Below are positions 28,622-37,281 of a stretch of DNA of 51,622 nt, piece by piece (within the stretch, counting starts at the first letter, position 1; every line of letters begins with the position of its first letter). Source of the stretch: Pseudomonas sp. CM27 (GTDB taxonomy: Bacteria > Pseudomonadota > Gammaproteobacteria > Pseudomonadales > Pseudomonadaceae); NCBI RefSeq assembly GCF_013179515.1, contig NZ_JABMCN010000004.1, positions 1 through 51,622 on the forward strand. Reading direction: 5' to 3'. Below the pieces are notes generated by a model. That model had not been told where the DNA came from, did no database searches, and saw nothing but the letters and a program-made list of their open reading frames with translations. The translations under genes and the position numbers were made by a program.

Positions 28622-28728
28622 TGGTTTCTTCCTTGAAAAGCAGGTGAGCTTTCAAAGGTAGTGGTTGGGAGACAGATACTGTGTAGAGGATGGTTTCTGG
28701 ATGTGGCAGACGCTTTGGTGGCAATACC

Positions 28729-28760
28729 GGCCTCTTCGCGGGTAAACCCGCGAAGAGGCC
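28729..28760. repeat. REP hairpin, right flank of RAYT
   Basis: Perfect 15-base arms (28729-28743 and 28746-28760) around AA, sequence GGCCTCTTCGCGGGT and its complement. This is the single-unit hairpin form of the same REP class as the left flank, so the RAYT gene sits between two cognate REPs. Confidence 0.88.
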
Positions 28761-28817
28761 CTCACGGCGTACGACTTTTCATCAACTCAAACCCAAAGCT
28801 TCATTCGGGTCAGCTTG

Positions 28818-29080
28818 GGAATTATCCTACGAGCCGCGTGGAAGCTGCTCTGTTGTAGGGGAAATGCCCCAGGGATAACGTCGTTAGGTCGCCAAGCAAG
28901 GCGACCGGGTGTGAGAACCCGCTCGATGTTGAACGGGCTTCCTGTCATGGCGGCCTTACGTGGGCAGGCTTCGGTCTGGCCGGGTTCAATGTCCTCGGTT
29001 TCTCACCCCACGTTCGGCTGCCACCCCTTGTCCGTGAGAAAGACGAGTTGGTGGTCCAATTAACGACATTGGATTCCAAC
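28818..29080 (+). other. Structured non-coding region upstream of DUF3077 gene
   Basis: About 260 bases with many local dyads. TTATCC (28822-28827) pairs with GGATAA (28873-28878). GGGG/CCCC form a hairpin at 28858-28870. TAACG-T-CGTTA is at 28876-28886. GGTCGCC (28887-28893) pairs with GGCGACC (28900-28906). CAGGC-TTCG-GTCTG is a UUCG tetraloop hairpin at 28965-28978. An outer stem GTGAGAACC (28911-28919) faces GGTTTCTCAC (28997-29006). A short frame here reads RPGVRTRSMLNGLP, which loosely recalls phage Ash/Icd-like peptides. I cannot tell whether it is an RNA, a decayed phage segment or a DNA-level element. Confidence 0.5.
29047..29080 (+). promoter_or_regulatory. Nested inverted repeat touching the DUF3077 start codon
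   Basis: GTTGG (29047-29051) and TCCAAT (29055-29060) pair with ATTGGA (29068-29073) and CCAAC (29076-29080) around TAACGAC. The right arm ends one base before the ATG at 29082 and occupies the place of a ribosome binding site, of which none is visible. Candidate translational control hairpin or operator. Confidence 0.5.
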
Positions 29081-29081
29081 C

Positions 29082-29354
29082 ATGACAAAGCACGCTCCAG
29101 ATCACCCAGAAAACAGCAGCACCGTCGGCCAGGAAACCTGCATGGACCTGTTCCGTGTCCAGGCCAACATCCCCTTCAATCATGCTTTCTCCGAACTCTC
29201 CGTTATGCTCGGCTGCATCACTCACCTGACAACCGAAGCCGAGATGGAAAATGACCGGCTTGCTGGTAGTGCAGCAAGAATTCTCAGTGGCTTTGCCAAA
29301 GCTTTGATCGATGACATCGAGCTGGGGCTGAACAAGGCTTCAGTACAGGTTTGA
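29082..29354 (+). CDS. DUF3077 family protein
   Basis: A 90-residue acidic, helix-rich protein without signal peptide or membrane segment. The core LFRVQANIPFNHAFSELSVM, then LGCITHL, and the end AKALIDDIELGL match the general pattern of the Pseudomonas DUF3077 family. Function is unknown. The ATG at 29082 keeps the full domain but has no Shine-Dalgarno. An internal ATG at 29142 does have AGGAA in front and would give a 70-residue form. The 3' end overlaps a hairpin and is followed by a REP pair. It is isolated, between the RAYT island and the RND operon. Confidence 0.7.
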   Translation: MTKHAPDHPENSSTVGQETCMDLFRVQANIPFNHAFSELSVMLGCITHLTTEAEMENDRLAGSAARILSGFAKALIDDIELGLNKASVQV

Positions 29355-29361
29355 CCTGTAC
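29343..29361. terminator. Hairpin over the DUF3077 stop codon
   Basis: GTACAGGT (29343-29350) pairs perfectly with ACCTGTAC (29354-29361) over TTG; the TGA stop lies in the loop region. No U-tract, so termination strength is uncertain. Confidence 0.45.
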
Positions 29362-29362
29362 C

Positions 29363-29453
29363 GGCCTCTTCGCGGGTAAACCCGCTCCCACAGGGAAATC
29401 ACAGCCTTCGAGTGGGTAGTGTCTGTGGGAGCGGGTTCACCCGCGAAGAGGCC
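29363..29453. repeat. REP inverted pair upstream of RND operon
   Basis: 31-base arms (29363-29393 and 29423-29453) of the GCGGGTAAACCCGCTCCCAC class with one mismatch. Same class as the REPs around the RAYT pseudogene. Confidence 0.9.
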
Positions 29454-29565
29454 CGGGCAGACGCCGACAATGCCGAACTGAGCCCCGCCAGTGATGTTTA
29501 TCGAACCCTGAACTACGCTAACAGTCGCATTACACGAATCATTTGCGCGCAAGCTAGGAGCCTGC

Positions 29566-30654
29566 ATGTCGCTCACGCGTCCGCTGTTGGTCGTTGGTCT
29601 GGGGCTGGTTGTTCTGCTCGCGGGCTGTAGCAAAGAGGAAGCGCCCGAGGTGTTGCCGCGGGTCGGGGTGCTGCGGGTCGAGCCCACTGATTTCGCTGCC
29701 AGGGTCACCCTGACCGGCGATGTTCAGGCGCGGGTGCAGACCGACCTGTCGTTCCGCGTGGGCGGCAAGATCATTTCGCGCAGCGTCGACGTGGGCGACC
29801 ACGTCAAGGCCAACCAGGTGCTGGCGCGGCTGGACCCGAAAGACCTGCAGAACAACGTCAATTCAGCCAAGGCCGAGGTATTCGCAGCCCAGGCGCGTGT
29901 GACGCAAACCGCTGCCGCTTTCGTGCGCCAGCAAAAACTGCTGCCCAAGGGCTACACCAGCCAGAGCGAATACGATTCCGCCCAGGCCGCGTTGCTGAGC
30001 AACCAGAGTGCCCTCAAGGCGGCGCAGGCACAGCTGGCCAACGCCAACGAGCAGTTGAGCTACACCGCACTGGTGTCCGAGGCCGATGGGGTGATTACCG
30101 AACGCCAGGCCGAGGTGGGTCAGGTGGTGCAGGCGACCATGCCGATCTTCAGCCTCGCCCGCGATGGCGACCGGGACGCGGTGTTCAACGTCTATGAGTC
30201 ACTGCTGGTGGCGCCGCCGAGCGATGCCGGGGTAATCGTCAGCCTGCTGGACGACCCGAAGGTCAAGGCCCAGGGCTTCGTCCGCGAAATCACCCCTACC
30301 GTGTCCGCGCAAAGTGGCACGGTGCAGGTCAAGGTGGCATTGAAAGATGTGCCACCGGGCATGCAGCTGGGCGCCCCGGTGACTGCCACCACCAATGCCC
30401 AGGGCCGCCCGAGCATCGAGCTGCCATGGTCGGCACTGACCAAGGCCTTGCATGAACCCGCGGTATGGGTGGTGGGCGAGGGCGACAAGGCTGAACTGCG
30501 CAAAGTAGAGGTGTCGCGTTATCTTACCGGCAAAGTGGTGATTGCCAGTGGCATCAAGGGCGGTGAGACCGTGGTGGTAAGCGGTGGGCAGCTGTTGCAC
30601 CCCGACATGAAGGTGGAAAAAGTCGATGCCAAGGCCGGGGGAGCTGCACCATGA
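29566..30654 (+). CDS. RND efflux periplasmic adaptor lipoprotein (TriA-like)
   Basis: Membrane fusion protein of 362 residues. Lipobox LLAGC places the lipidated Cys at residue 21, anchoring it to the inner membrane. The mature part has the barrel-sandwich halves LSFRVGGKIISRSVDVGDHV and SEADGVITERQAEVGQVVQA around a long coiled-coil hairpin (about 95-165), then beta-barrel and membrane-proximal domains. It overlaps a second adaptor gene by four bases, and the pump gene follows. Two adaptors plus one pump is the arrangement of P. aeruginosa TriABC. The substrate cannot be deduced. GCAAGCTAGGAG provides a ribosome site. Confidence 0.9.
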   Translation: MSLTRPLLVVGLGLVVLLAGCSKEEAPEVLPRVGVLRVEPTDFAARVTLTGDVQARVQTDLSFRVGGKIISRSVDVGDHVKANQVLARLDPKDLQNNVNSAKAEVFAAQARVTQTAAAFVRQQKLLPKGYTSQSEYDSAQAALLSNQSALKAAQAQLANANEQLSYTALVSEADGVITERQAEVGQVVQATMPIFSLARDGDRDAVFNVYESLLVAPPSDAGVIVSLLDDPKVKAQGFVREITPTVSAQSGTVQVKVALKDVPPGMQLGAPVTATTNAQGRPSIELPWSALTKALHEPAVWVVGEGDKAELRKVEVSRYLTGKVVIASGIKGGETVVVSGGQLLHPDMKVEKVDAKAGGAAP

Positions 30655-31718
30655 AAAAGCCCCTGTGGATGCTTGCTGCCAGCTTGCTGCTGGCAGCCTG
30701 CGGCAGTGAAGAAAAAGCCCCCGAGCCTGTTCGCCCGGTGTTGTCGGTAAAGGTCGAGCCGCAGGTCCAGGCCCAGTTGGGGCGCTTTGCCGGCAACATT
30801 CAGGCGCGCTTCGAAAGCACCCTGGGCTTTCGCGTGGGTGGGCGTATCGCCCGCCGCTGGCTCGACGTTGGCGCCCAGGTAAAGCCGGGCGACACCCTGG
30901 CCACCCTCGACCCGACCGATCAACAGAACCAGTTGCGCGCCGCCGAAGGCGACCTGGCCAGGGTGCAGGCGCAGTGGATCAACGCCCAGGCCGATGCCCG
31001 CCGCCAACAGCAGCTGTACGACCGTGGCGTCGGCGCCCAGGCCCAGCTGGATATTGCCCAGACCAACCTGAAAACCACCGGCGCGTCGCTGGAGCAGGCG
31101 CGCTCAGCGGTCAGCCAGGCCCGCGACCAGCTCGACTACAGCACCCTGCGCAGCGACCACGCCGCTGTTATCACCGCCTGGCAGGCCGAGGCCGGGCAGA
31201 CCGTCACTGCAGGTCAGGCTGTCGTCACCCTGGCCCGCCCGGATGTGAAGGAGGCCGTGATCGACCTGCCAATCGGCCTGGCCGAGCAGCTGGACAAGGA
31301 CCTTGCCTTTACCGTCGCCTCGCAGCTGGACCCGTCCATCAACACCACTGCCACCCTGCGCGAGCTTGAACCCCAGGCTGACGCCACCACGCGCACAAGG
31401 CGCGCCCGCCTGACGCTGGCCAGTACCCCCGCCGCGTTCCACCTGGGCACCGCCATCAGCGTGACCTTGAGCTCGCAGGTGACACCGCGCAGCGAGTTGC
31501 CCTTGAGCGCCCTGCTGGAACGGGACGGCAAGACCCAGGTATGGGTGATCGATACCCAGCAGAAAACCGTGGCCACCCGTGATGTAGCCCTGCTCGAGCG
31601 CACCGCAGACAGCATTATCCTTACCTCCGGCGTGCAGCCCGGGGAGCGGGTGGTGACTGCGGGGGTGAACAGCCTCAAGCCTGGCCAGAAGGTCGCCTTC
31701 GACGAGGATGCGCAATGA
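30651..31718 (+). CDS. RND efflux periplasmic adaptor lipoprotein (TriB-like)
   Basis: Second membrane fusion protein (355 residues), lipidated at Cys17 (LLAAC). Lipoyl halves LGFRVGGRIARRWLDVGAQV and LRSDHAAVITAWQAEAGQTV flank a coiled-coil region rich in Ala and Gln. It resembles the upstream adaptor in plan but is clearly diverged, so the pump probably uses a heteromeric adaptor ring as TriAB do. Start and stop overlap both neighbours by four bases, giving tight translational coupling. Confidence 0.9.
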   Translation: MKKPLWMLAASLLLAACGSEEKAPEPVRPVLSVKVEPQVQAQLGRFAGNIQARFESTLGFRVGGRIARRWLDVGAQVKPGDTLATLDPTDQQNQLRAAEGDLARVQAQWINAQADARRQQQLYDRGVGAQAQLDIAQTNLKTTGASLEQARSAVSQARDQLDYSTLRSDHAAVITAWQAEAGQTVTAGQAVVTLARPDVKEAVIDLPIGLAEQLDKDLAFTVASQLDPSINTTATLRELEPQADATTRTRRARLTLASTPAAFHLGTAISVTLSSQVTPRSELPLSALLERDGKTQVWVIDTQQKTVATRDVALLERTADSIILTSGVQPGERVVTAGVNSLKPGQKVAFDEDAQ

Positions 31719-34700
31719 AAGGAAGCTTCAACCTGTCCGAATGGGCGCTCAAGCATCAGTCGTTCGTCTGGTACCTGATGTTCGTCGGTTTGCTGATGGG
31801 GATTTTCTCGTACTTCAACCTGGGCCGCGAGGAAGACCCGTCGTTCACCATCAAGACCATGGTCATTCAGACCCGCTGGCCCGGCGCCACCCAGGACGAA
31901 ACCCTGTATCAGGTCACCGACCGTATCGAGAAGAAGCTGGAGGAGCTGGATTCCCTCGATTACGTGAAGAGCTACACTCGGCCGGGCGAGTCCACGGTCT
32001 ACGTTTACCTGCGCGATACCACCAAGGCCAAGAACATCCCCGACATCTGGTACCAGGTGCGCAAGAAGATCCAGGACATCCGCGGGGAATTCCCCTCGGG
32101 CATCCAGGGGCCGGGTTTCAACGATGAATTCGGTGACGTGTACGGCTCGATCTATGCGTTCACGGCCGATGGCCTGACCCTGCGCCAGTTGCGCGATTAC
32201 GTGGAGCAGGCCCGCGCCGAAGTGCGAGAAGTCCCCAATATCGGCAAGATCGAGATGGTCGGCACCCAGGACGAAGTGCTCTACCTCAACTTCTCCACCC
32301 GCAAGCTGGCCGCTCTGGGCATTGACCAGCGCCAGGTGATGCAGGCCCTGCAGTCGCAGAACGCGGTTACCCCCGCCGGCGTGATCGAGGCCGGGCCGGA
32401 GCGTATTTCAGTGCGCACCACCGGGCAGTTCGCGTCGGAAAAAGACCTGCAATCAGTCAACCTGCGCATCAACGACCGTTTCTTCCGCCTGGCCGATATC
32501 GCCGACATCGAACGCGGCTACACCGACCCACCTTCACCCATGTTCCGCTACAACGGCCAGACCGCCATCGGCCTGGCCATCGGCATGAAAGCCGGTGGCA
32601 ATATCCAGGTGTTCGGCGAGGCGTTGAAGAAGAAGATGGACCGCATCACCAACGACTTGCCGGTGGGGATCGGCGTGCATACCGTTTCCGACCAGGCAGT
32701 GGTGGTGAAGAAGGCGGTCGGCGGTTTCACCAGTGCGCTGTTCGAGGCCGTGATCATCGTGCTGGCGGTGAGCTTCGTCAGCCTGGGGGTCCGCGCCGGG
32801 CTGGTGGTAGCCTGTTCGATCCCGTTGGTGCTGGCCATGGTCTTTGTATTCATGGAATACAGCGGCATCACCATGCAGCGGATTTCCCTTGGCGCGCTGA
32901 TCATCGCGCTGGGCCTGCTGGTGGATGACGCCATGATCACCGTCGAGGTCATGGTCACGCGCCTGGAGATGGGTGAGAGCAAGGAGCAGGCGGCGACGTT
33001 CGCCTACACCTCCACGGCGTTCCCGATGCTTACCGGCACCCTGGTGACGGTGGCCGGCTTTGTGCCGATCGGGCTCAATGCCAGCTCGGCAGGCGAATAC
33101 ACCTTCACCTTGTTCGCGGTAATCGCCGTGGCCTTGATTGTGTCGTGGGTGGTGGCGGTGTTCTTTGCACCGGTGCTCGGCGTGCATATCCTCAACAGCA
33201 AGAAAATGAAGGCCCATGACAGCGAACCTGGCCGTGTCGGCCGAGGGTTCGAACATGGCCTGCTGTGGTGCATGCGCCATCGCTGGTTGACCATCGTCGG
33301 CACCATCGTGCTGTTCGTGCTCTCGGTGTTCTGCATGCGCTTCGTGCAGAACCAGTTTTTCCCGTCTTCGGACCGCCCGGAAATCCTCGTCGATCTGAAC
33401 CTGCCGCAGAACGCCTCCATCGAAGAAACCCGCAAAGTGGTCGATCGCTTTGAAGCCACCTTCAAGGATGACCCGGAAATCGTCAGCTGGAGCACCTACA
33501 TCGGCCAGGGCGCGATCCGCTTCTACCTGCCGCTCGACCAGCAACTGCAGAACCCGTACTACGCGCAGTTCGTCATCGTCAGCAAAGGCCTGGAAGAGCG
33601 CGGCGAGTTGATGGCACGCCTGCAGAAGCGCCTGCACGAAGACTTTGTCGGCATCGGCACCAACGTGCAGTCGCTGGAGATGGGCCCGCCTGTGGGGCGG
33701 CCGATCCAGTACCGGGTCAGCGGCAAGGACATCGACCAGGTGCGCAAGCACGCCATCGAGCTGGCGACCTTGCTCGACCAGGACCCGCACATTGGTGAAA
33801 TGATCTACGACTGGAACGAGCCCGGTAAGGTCCTGCGCATTGAAATCGCCCAGGACAAGGCACGCCAGCTAGGGCTTTCGTCCGAGGACGTGGCCAACGT
33901 GATGAACAGCATCGTCAGTGGCGTGCCGATTACCCAGGTCAACGACAACATCTATCTGATCGATGTGGTTGCCCGCGCCGAAGACAGCGAGCGCGGCTCG
34001 CCTGATACCTTGCAGAACCTGCAGATCCTGACCCCCAACGGTACCTCGATTCCGCTGCTGTCTTTTGCCACCGTGCGCTACGAGCTGGAGCAGCCCTTGG
34101 TATGGCGACGTGATCGCAAACCGACCATTACCATCAAGGCCTCGGTGAGCGGCGAAATCCAGCCGACCGACCTGGTAGCCCAGCTGAAGCCGAAAATCGA
34201 TGAGTTCGCCAGCAAGCTGCCGGTGGGCTACGAAGTGGCCACGGGCGGTACTGTGGAAGAAAGCAGCAAGGCCCAAGGGCCGATTGCGGCGGTGATCCCG
34301 CTGATGCTGTTCCTGATGGCGACATTCCTGATGATTCAGCTGCACAGCGTGCAGAAGCTGTTCCTGGTGGTCAGTGTGGCGCCGCTGGGGCTGATTGGCG
34401 TGGTGCTGGCGCTCGTACCGACGGGCACGCCGATGGGCTTCGTGGCGATTCTCGGCATCCTCGCGCTGGCGGGCATCATCATTCGCAACTCGGTCATCCT
34501 GGTGACCCAGATCGACGAGTTCGAAGCGCAGGGCTACTCGCCCTGGGATGCAGTGGTGGAGGCCACCAACCACCGGCGGCGACCTATTCTGCTGACCGCA
34601 GCGGCCGCCAGCCTGGGCATGATCCCGATTGCCCGTGAGGTGTTCTGGGGGCCGATGGCGTACGCCATGATCGGCGGGATCATCGTCGCGACCCTGCTGA

Positions 34701-34768
34701 CGTTGTTGTTCCTGCCGGCCTTGTATGTGGCCTGGTACAAGATCCGCGAGCCTGAAAAACACAACTGA
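31715..34768 (+). CDS. RND efflux pump, inner-membrane transporter (TriC-like)
   Basis: Proton-driven resistance-nodulation-division pump of 1017 residues, with 12 expected membrane helices and two large periplasmic loops. The N-terminus (FNLSEWALKHQSFVWYLM, then GREEDPSFTIKTMVI) is typical of the TriC/VexH-like branch rather than AcrB. The proton-relay acidic pair Asp404-Asp405 lies in GLLVDDAMITVEVMV in helix 4. A second-half repeat is seen as IIIRNSVILVTQIDEFEAQG. No outer-membrane channel gene follows, so it presumably recruits a TolC/OpmH-type protein encoded elsewhere. Drug, dye or metabolite export is inferred only at the level of family. Confidence 0.94.
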   Translation: MKGSFNLSEWALKHQSFVWYLMFVGLLMGIFSYFNLGREEDPSFTIKTMVIQTRWPGATQDETLYQVTDRIEKKLEELDSLDYVKSYTRPGESTVYVYLRDTTKAKNIPDIWYQVRKKIQDIRGEFPSGIQGPGFNDEFGDVYGSIYAFTADGLTLRQLRDYVEQARAEVREVPNIGKIEMVGTQDEVLYLNFSTRKLAALGIDQRQVMQALQSQNAVTPAGVIEAGPERISVRTTGQFASEKDLQSVNLRINDRFFRLADIADIERGYTDPPSPMFRYNGQTAIGLAIGMKAGGNIQVFGEALKKKMDRITNDLPVGIGVHTVSDQAVVVKKAVGGFTSALFEAVIIVLAVSFVSLGVRAGLVVACSIPLVLAMVFVFMEYSGITMQRISLGALIIALGLLVDDAMITVEVMVTRLEMGESKEQAATFAYTSTAFPMLTGTLVTVAGFVPIGLNASSAGEYTFTLFAVIAVALIVSWVVAVFFAPVLGVHILNSKKMKAHDSEPGRVGRGFEHGLLWCMRHRWLTIVGTIVLFVLSVFCMRFVQNQFFPSSDRPEILVDLNLPQNASIEETRKVVDRFEATFKDDPEIVSWSTYIGQGAIRFYLPLDQQLQNPYYAQFVIVSKGLEERGELMARLQKRLHEDFVGIGTNVQSLEMGPPVGRPIQYRVSGKDIDQVRKHAIELATLLDQDPHIGEMIYDWNEPGKVLRIEIAQDKARQLGLSSEDVANVMNSIVSGVPITQVNDNIYLIDVVARAEDSERGSPDTLQNLQILTPNGTSIPLLSFATVRYELEQPLVWRRDRKPTITIKASVSGEIQPTDLVAQLKPKIDEFASKLPVGYEVATGGTVEESSKAQGPIAAVIPLMLFLMATFLMIQLHSVQKLFLVVSVAPLGLIGVVLALVPTGTPMGFVAILGILALAGIIIRNSVILVTQIDEFEAQGYSPWDAVVEATNHRRRPILLTAAAASLGMIPIAREVFWGPMAYAMIGGIIVATLLTLLFLPALYVAWYKIREPEKHN

Positions 34769-34781
34769 AGCCTTGTACGGC

Positions 34782-34859
34782 CCCTGTGGGAGCGGGTTCA
34801 CCCGCGAATACGATGGTGAAACCACCGCCGCATTCGCGGGTGAACCCGCTCCCACAGGG
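34782..34859. repeat. REP inverted pair after RND operon
   Basis: Perfect 28-base arms (34782-34809 and 34832-34859), core GAGCGGGTTCACCCGCGAAT. The inverted pair can fold at the 3' end of the RND transcript. Confidence 0.92.
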
Positions 34860-34903
34860 TCTTGCATTCCCGTCAAGATGGTCTTTTATTTGGTTATATA
34901 AAA

Positions 34904-34928
34904 ATTCTTAAACAGTATTTTTAAGAAT
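34904..34928. promoter_or_regulatory. AT-rich dyad upstream of oscA
   Basis: ATTCTTAAA (34904-34912) and TTTAAGAAT (34920-34928) form a perfect 9-base dyad around CAGTATT, in a strikingly AT-rich stretch (34885-34932) about 88 bases before oscA. A related sequence precedes the tonB gene. Candidate binding site for a sulfur-starvation regulator such as CysB; the regulator assignment is inference. Confidence 0.55.
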
Positions 34929-35015
34929 AATCCCGCCTCACTACTATTGCCCTCAAGCCAGGCAATAACCCCCCTTCAAACCCCTGCCCGGCACCTCACT
35001 CCAAGGAGAACGAGC

Positions 35016-35198
35016 ATGAGTGCATCGCTGCGTAGCGTCGACGGTCAGGACGAAGCCACCATTCTGCGTGAAATCCAGAGCGCCCTGCGCGATCTGCGCT
35101 TTGGTGCGGTGGAGATCACCGTGCACAACGCCCAGGTGGTGCAGATCGAACGCAAGGAGAAGTTCCGCCTGCAACAGCCAGGCAACAAGCCCGGCTGA
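35016..35198 (+). CDS. oscA: OscA/YezD family small protein (DUF2292)
   Basis: A 60-residue protein of the DUF2292 family: [20 protein letters not shown] followed by [17 protein letters not shown]. In pseudomonads this small gene, called oscA, sits directly before sbp and the sulfate transporter genes and is linked to growth on organic sulfur. AAGGAGAACGAGC before the ATG is a strong ribosome site. It is followed by sbp after 49 bases, so it leads the sulfate-uptake operon. Its molecular role is not known; the fold is small, probably nucleic-acid- or protein-binding, but that is a guess. Confidence 0.88.
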   Translation: MSASLRSVDGQDEATILREIQSALRDLRFGAVEITVHNAQVVQIERKEKFRLQQPGNKPG

Positions 35199-35247
35199 TC
35201 GCACCACACCATTCAAAATTAGAAAAATGCCAATCGGGAGCTTCACC

Positions 35248-36255
35248 ATGTCCATCCGCCGTTATGCGCTCGCCGCCCTGGCCAGTGCTGTTTTTGCCGG
35301 TTCCGCCATCGCCAAGGACTACGAACTGCTGAACGTGTCCTACGACCCGACCCGTGAGCTGTACCAGCAGTACAACGCCGAGTTCATCAAACACTGGCAG
35401 CAGGCCCACCCGGACGACAAGGTGAAGATCCAGCAATCCCATGGTGGCTCGGGCAAGCAGGGCCGTGCGGTGATCGACGGCCTGCGCGCCGACGTGGTGA
35501 CCCTGGCCCTGGCCGGCGATATCGACGAAATCGCCAAGCTCGGCAAGACCCTGCCGGACGACTGGCAGACCCGGCTGCCGGATGCCAGCACCCCGTACAC
35601 TTCGACCATCGTGTTCCTGGTGCGCAAGGGCAACCCGAAAGGCATCAAGGACTGGGGCGACCTGATCAAGAAGGACGTGTCGGTCATCACCCCCAACCCG
35701 AAAACCTCCGGTGGCGCACGCTGGAACTTCCTCGCCGCCTGGGCCTACGGGCTGAAGGCCGGCGGTAGCGAGAACAAGGCCAAGGCCTATGTGCAAGAGC
35801 TGTTCAAGCACGTGCCGGTACTGGATACCGGTGCCCGCGGCTCGACCATCACCTTCGTCAACAACGGCCAGGGCGACGTGTTGCTGGCCTGGGAAAACGA
35901 AGCCTTCCTGGCGCTGAAGGAAGACGGTGGTGCCGACAAGTTCGAGATCGTCGTGCCGTCGCTGTCGATCCTCGCCGAACCGCCGGTGGCCGTGGTCGAC
36001 AAGAACGCCGAGAAGAAGGGCAACACCGAGATCGCCACCGAGTACCTCAAGCACCTTTACAGCCCGGCGGGGCAGAAGATTGCTGCGGAGAACTTCTATC
36101 GCCCGCGTGACGAGAAGGTGGCTGCCGAGTTCGGCAAGCAGTTCCCGAAACTCGACCTGGTGACCATCGACAAAGACTTCGGTGGCTGGAAGACTGCACA
36201 GCCGAAATTCTTCAATGATGGCGGTGTGTTCGACCAGATCTATCAGGCACAGTAA
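35248..36255 (+). CDS. sbp: Sulfate-binding periplasmic protein Sbp
   Basis: Periplasmic receptor of the sulfate/thiosulfate importer (335 residues). The signal peptide ends SAIAKDYE; the mature protein has [38 protein letters not shown] and [14 protein letters not shown], which contain the anion-binding loops of the Sbp family, and [20 protein letters not shown] near residue 150. The ATG at 35248 with CGGGAG upstream is chosen; an in-frame ATG at 35227 lies before that ribosome site. The cysT gene starts after a 196-base gap with a REP pair and a hairpin. Confidence 0.95.
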   Translation: MSIRRYALAALASAVFAGSAIAKDYELLNVSYDPTRELYQQYNAEFIKHWQQAHPDDKVKIQQSHGGSGKQGRAVIDGLRADVVTLALAGDIDEIAKLGKTLPDDWQTRLPDASTPYTSTIVFLVRKGNPKGIKDWGDLIKKDVSVITPNPKTSGGARWNFLAAWAYGLKAGGSENKAKAYVQELFKHVPVLDTGARGSTITFVNNGQGDVLLAWENEAFLALKEDGGADKFEIVVPSLSILAEPPVAVVDKNAEKKGNTEIATEYLKHLYSPAGQKIAAENFYRPRDEKVAAEFGKQFPKLDLVTIDKDFGGWKTAQPKFFNDGGVFDQIYQAQ

Positions 36256-36288
36256 AGGCCACGGAAAAGCGGGGCCGCTTTGCGGCCT

Positions 36289-36368
36289 ATCGCCGGCCAG
36301 CCAGCTCCCCAGGAATCGCGCAGCTCTCAGGCCTGTGTTAATCCTGTGGGAGCTGGCTTGCCGGCGAT
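36289..36368. repeat. REP inverted pair between sbp and cysT
   Basis: Arms 36289-36314 and 36342-36368 of the ATCGCCGGCAAGCCAGCTCC class, with minor mismatches in the left arm. Placement between receptor and permease genes suggests mRNA processing that favours sbp. Confidence 0.85.
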
Positions 36369-36406
36369 GGGCTGCGCAGCAGCCCCAGGATTCAGGATCC
36401 TGCACC

Positions 36407-36426
36407 GCCCCGGCCTGAGCCGGGGC
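36407..36426 (+). other. GC-rich hairpin before cysT
   Basis: GCCCCGGC (36407-36414) pairs perfectly with GCCGGGGC (36419-36426) over CTGA. No U-run follows, so partial termination or mRNA stabilisation between sbp and cysT is more likely than a full stop. Confidence 0.55.
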
Positions 36427-36451
36427 TTGGTGCGTTCAACCAGGGATATTT

Positions 36452-37270
36452 ATGTCACGTCGCATTTCCCCCGTCATACCCGGCTTCGGGCTGACGCTGG
36501 GCTACACCTTGGTGTACCTCAGCCTGATTGTGCTGATACCGCTGGCGGCCATGTTCATTCATGCCTCGCAGCTGACCTTCGAGCAGTTCTGGACCATCAT
36601 CAGTGCGCCACGGGTGATCGCTGCACTCAAGCTGAGCTTCGGCACCGCGCTGTTCGCCGCCATCATCAACGGTGTGATCGGCACCCTGCTGGCGTGGGTG
36701 CTGGTGCGCTACACGTACCCCGGGCGCAAGATCATCGATGCGATGATCGACCTGCCGTTCGCCCTGCCTACCGCCGTTGCCGGTATCGCCCTGACCGCCC
36801 TGTACGCCCCCCAAGGCTGGGTCGGCCAGTTCGCCACCGACCTGGGCTTCAAGATCGCCTACACCCCGCTGGGCATCACCCTGGCGCTGACCTTCGTCAC
36901 CCTGCCGTTCGTGGTGCGCACGGTGCAGCCGGTACTGGCCGATATCCCGCGTGAAGTGGAAGAGGCCGCCGCCTGCCTGGGGGCCAAGCCGCTGCAGGTG
37001 TTCCGCCATGTGCTGGCGCCGGCGCTGTTGCCGGCCTGGCTCACCGGCTTTGCCCTGGCCTTCGCCCGGGGCGTTGGCGAGTACGGTTCGGTGATCTTCA
37101 TTGCCGGCAACATGCCGATGAAGACCGAGATTCTGCCGCTGCTGATCATGGTCAAGCTCGACCAGTACGACTACACCGGCGCGACCGCCATCGGCGTGCT
37201 GATGCTGGTGGTTTCCTTCATCCTGCTGCTGCTGATCAACTTGCTGCAGCGCCGCATCGAAACCCCTTGA
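36452..37270 (+). CDS. cysT: CysT (CysU), sulfate ABC transporter permease
   Basis: Inner-membrane permease of 272 residues. Family features are the N-terminal [20 protein letters not shown], the [20 protein letters not shown]-like segment ([20 protein letters not shown] near residue 105) and the EAA loop [20 protein letters not shown] near 171. Six membrane helices are expected. The start codon ATG follows GGGATATTT. The stop TGA lies 11 bases before the cysW start, with the cysW ribosome site in between. Confidence 0.95.
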   Translation: MSRRISPVIPGFGLTLGYTLVYLSLIVLIPLAAMFIHASQLTFEQFWTIISAPRVIAALKLSFGTALFAAIINGVIGTLLAWVLVRYTYPGRKIIDAMIDLPFALPTAVAGIALTALYAPQGWVGQFATDLGFKIAYTPLGITLALTFVTLPFVVRTVQPVLADIPREVEEAAACLGAKPLQVFRHVLAPALLPAWLTGFALAFARGVGEYGSVIFIAGNMPMKTEILPLLIMVKLDQYDYTGATAIGVLMLVVSFILLLLINLLQRRIETP

Positions 37271-37281
37271 AGGAGGCCGGC

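Noticed and set aside
28622-28724. N-terminal extension of the RAYT frame up to 28724
   Set aside because: That N-terminus has no family resemblance, whereas the authentic RAYT start is found in the adjacent frame at 28621.
28815-29063. 82-codon frame upstream of DUF3077 as a real gene
   Set aside because: No ribosome site and most of its length is hairpin-forming sequence; its loose likeness to Ash-type peptides is recorded as part of the structured-element finding instead.
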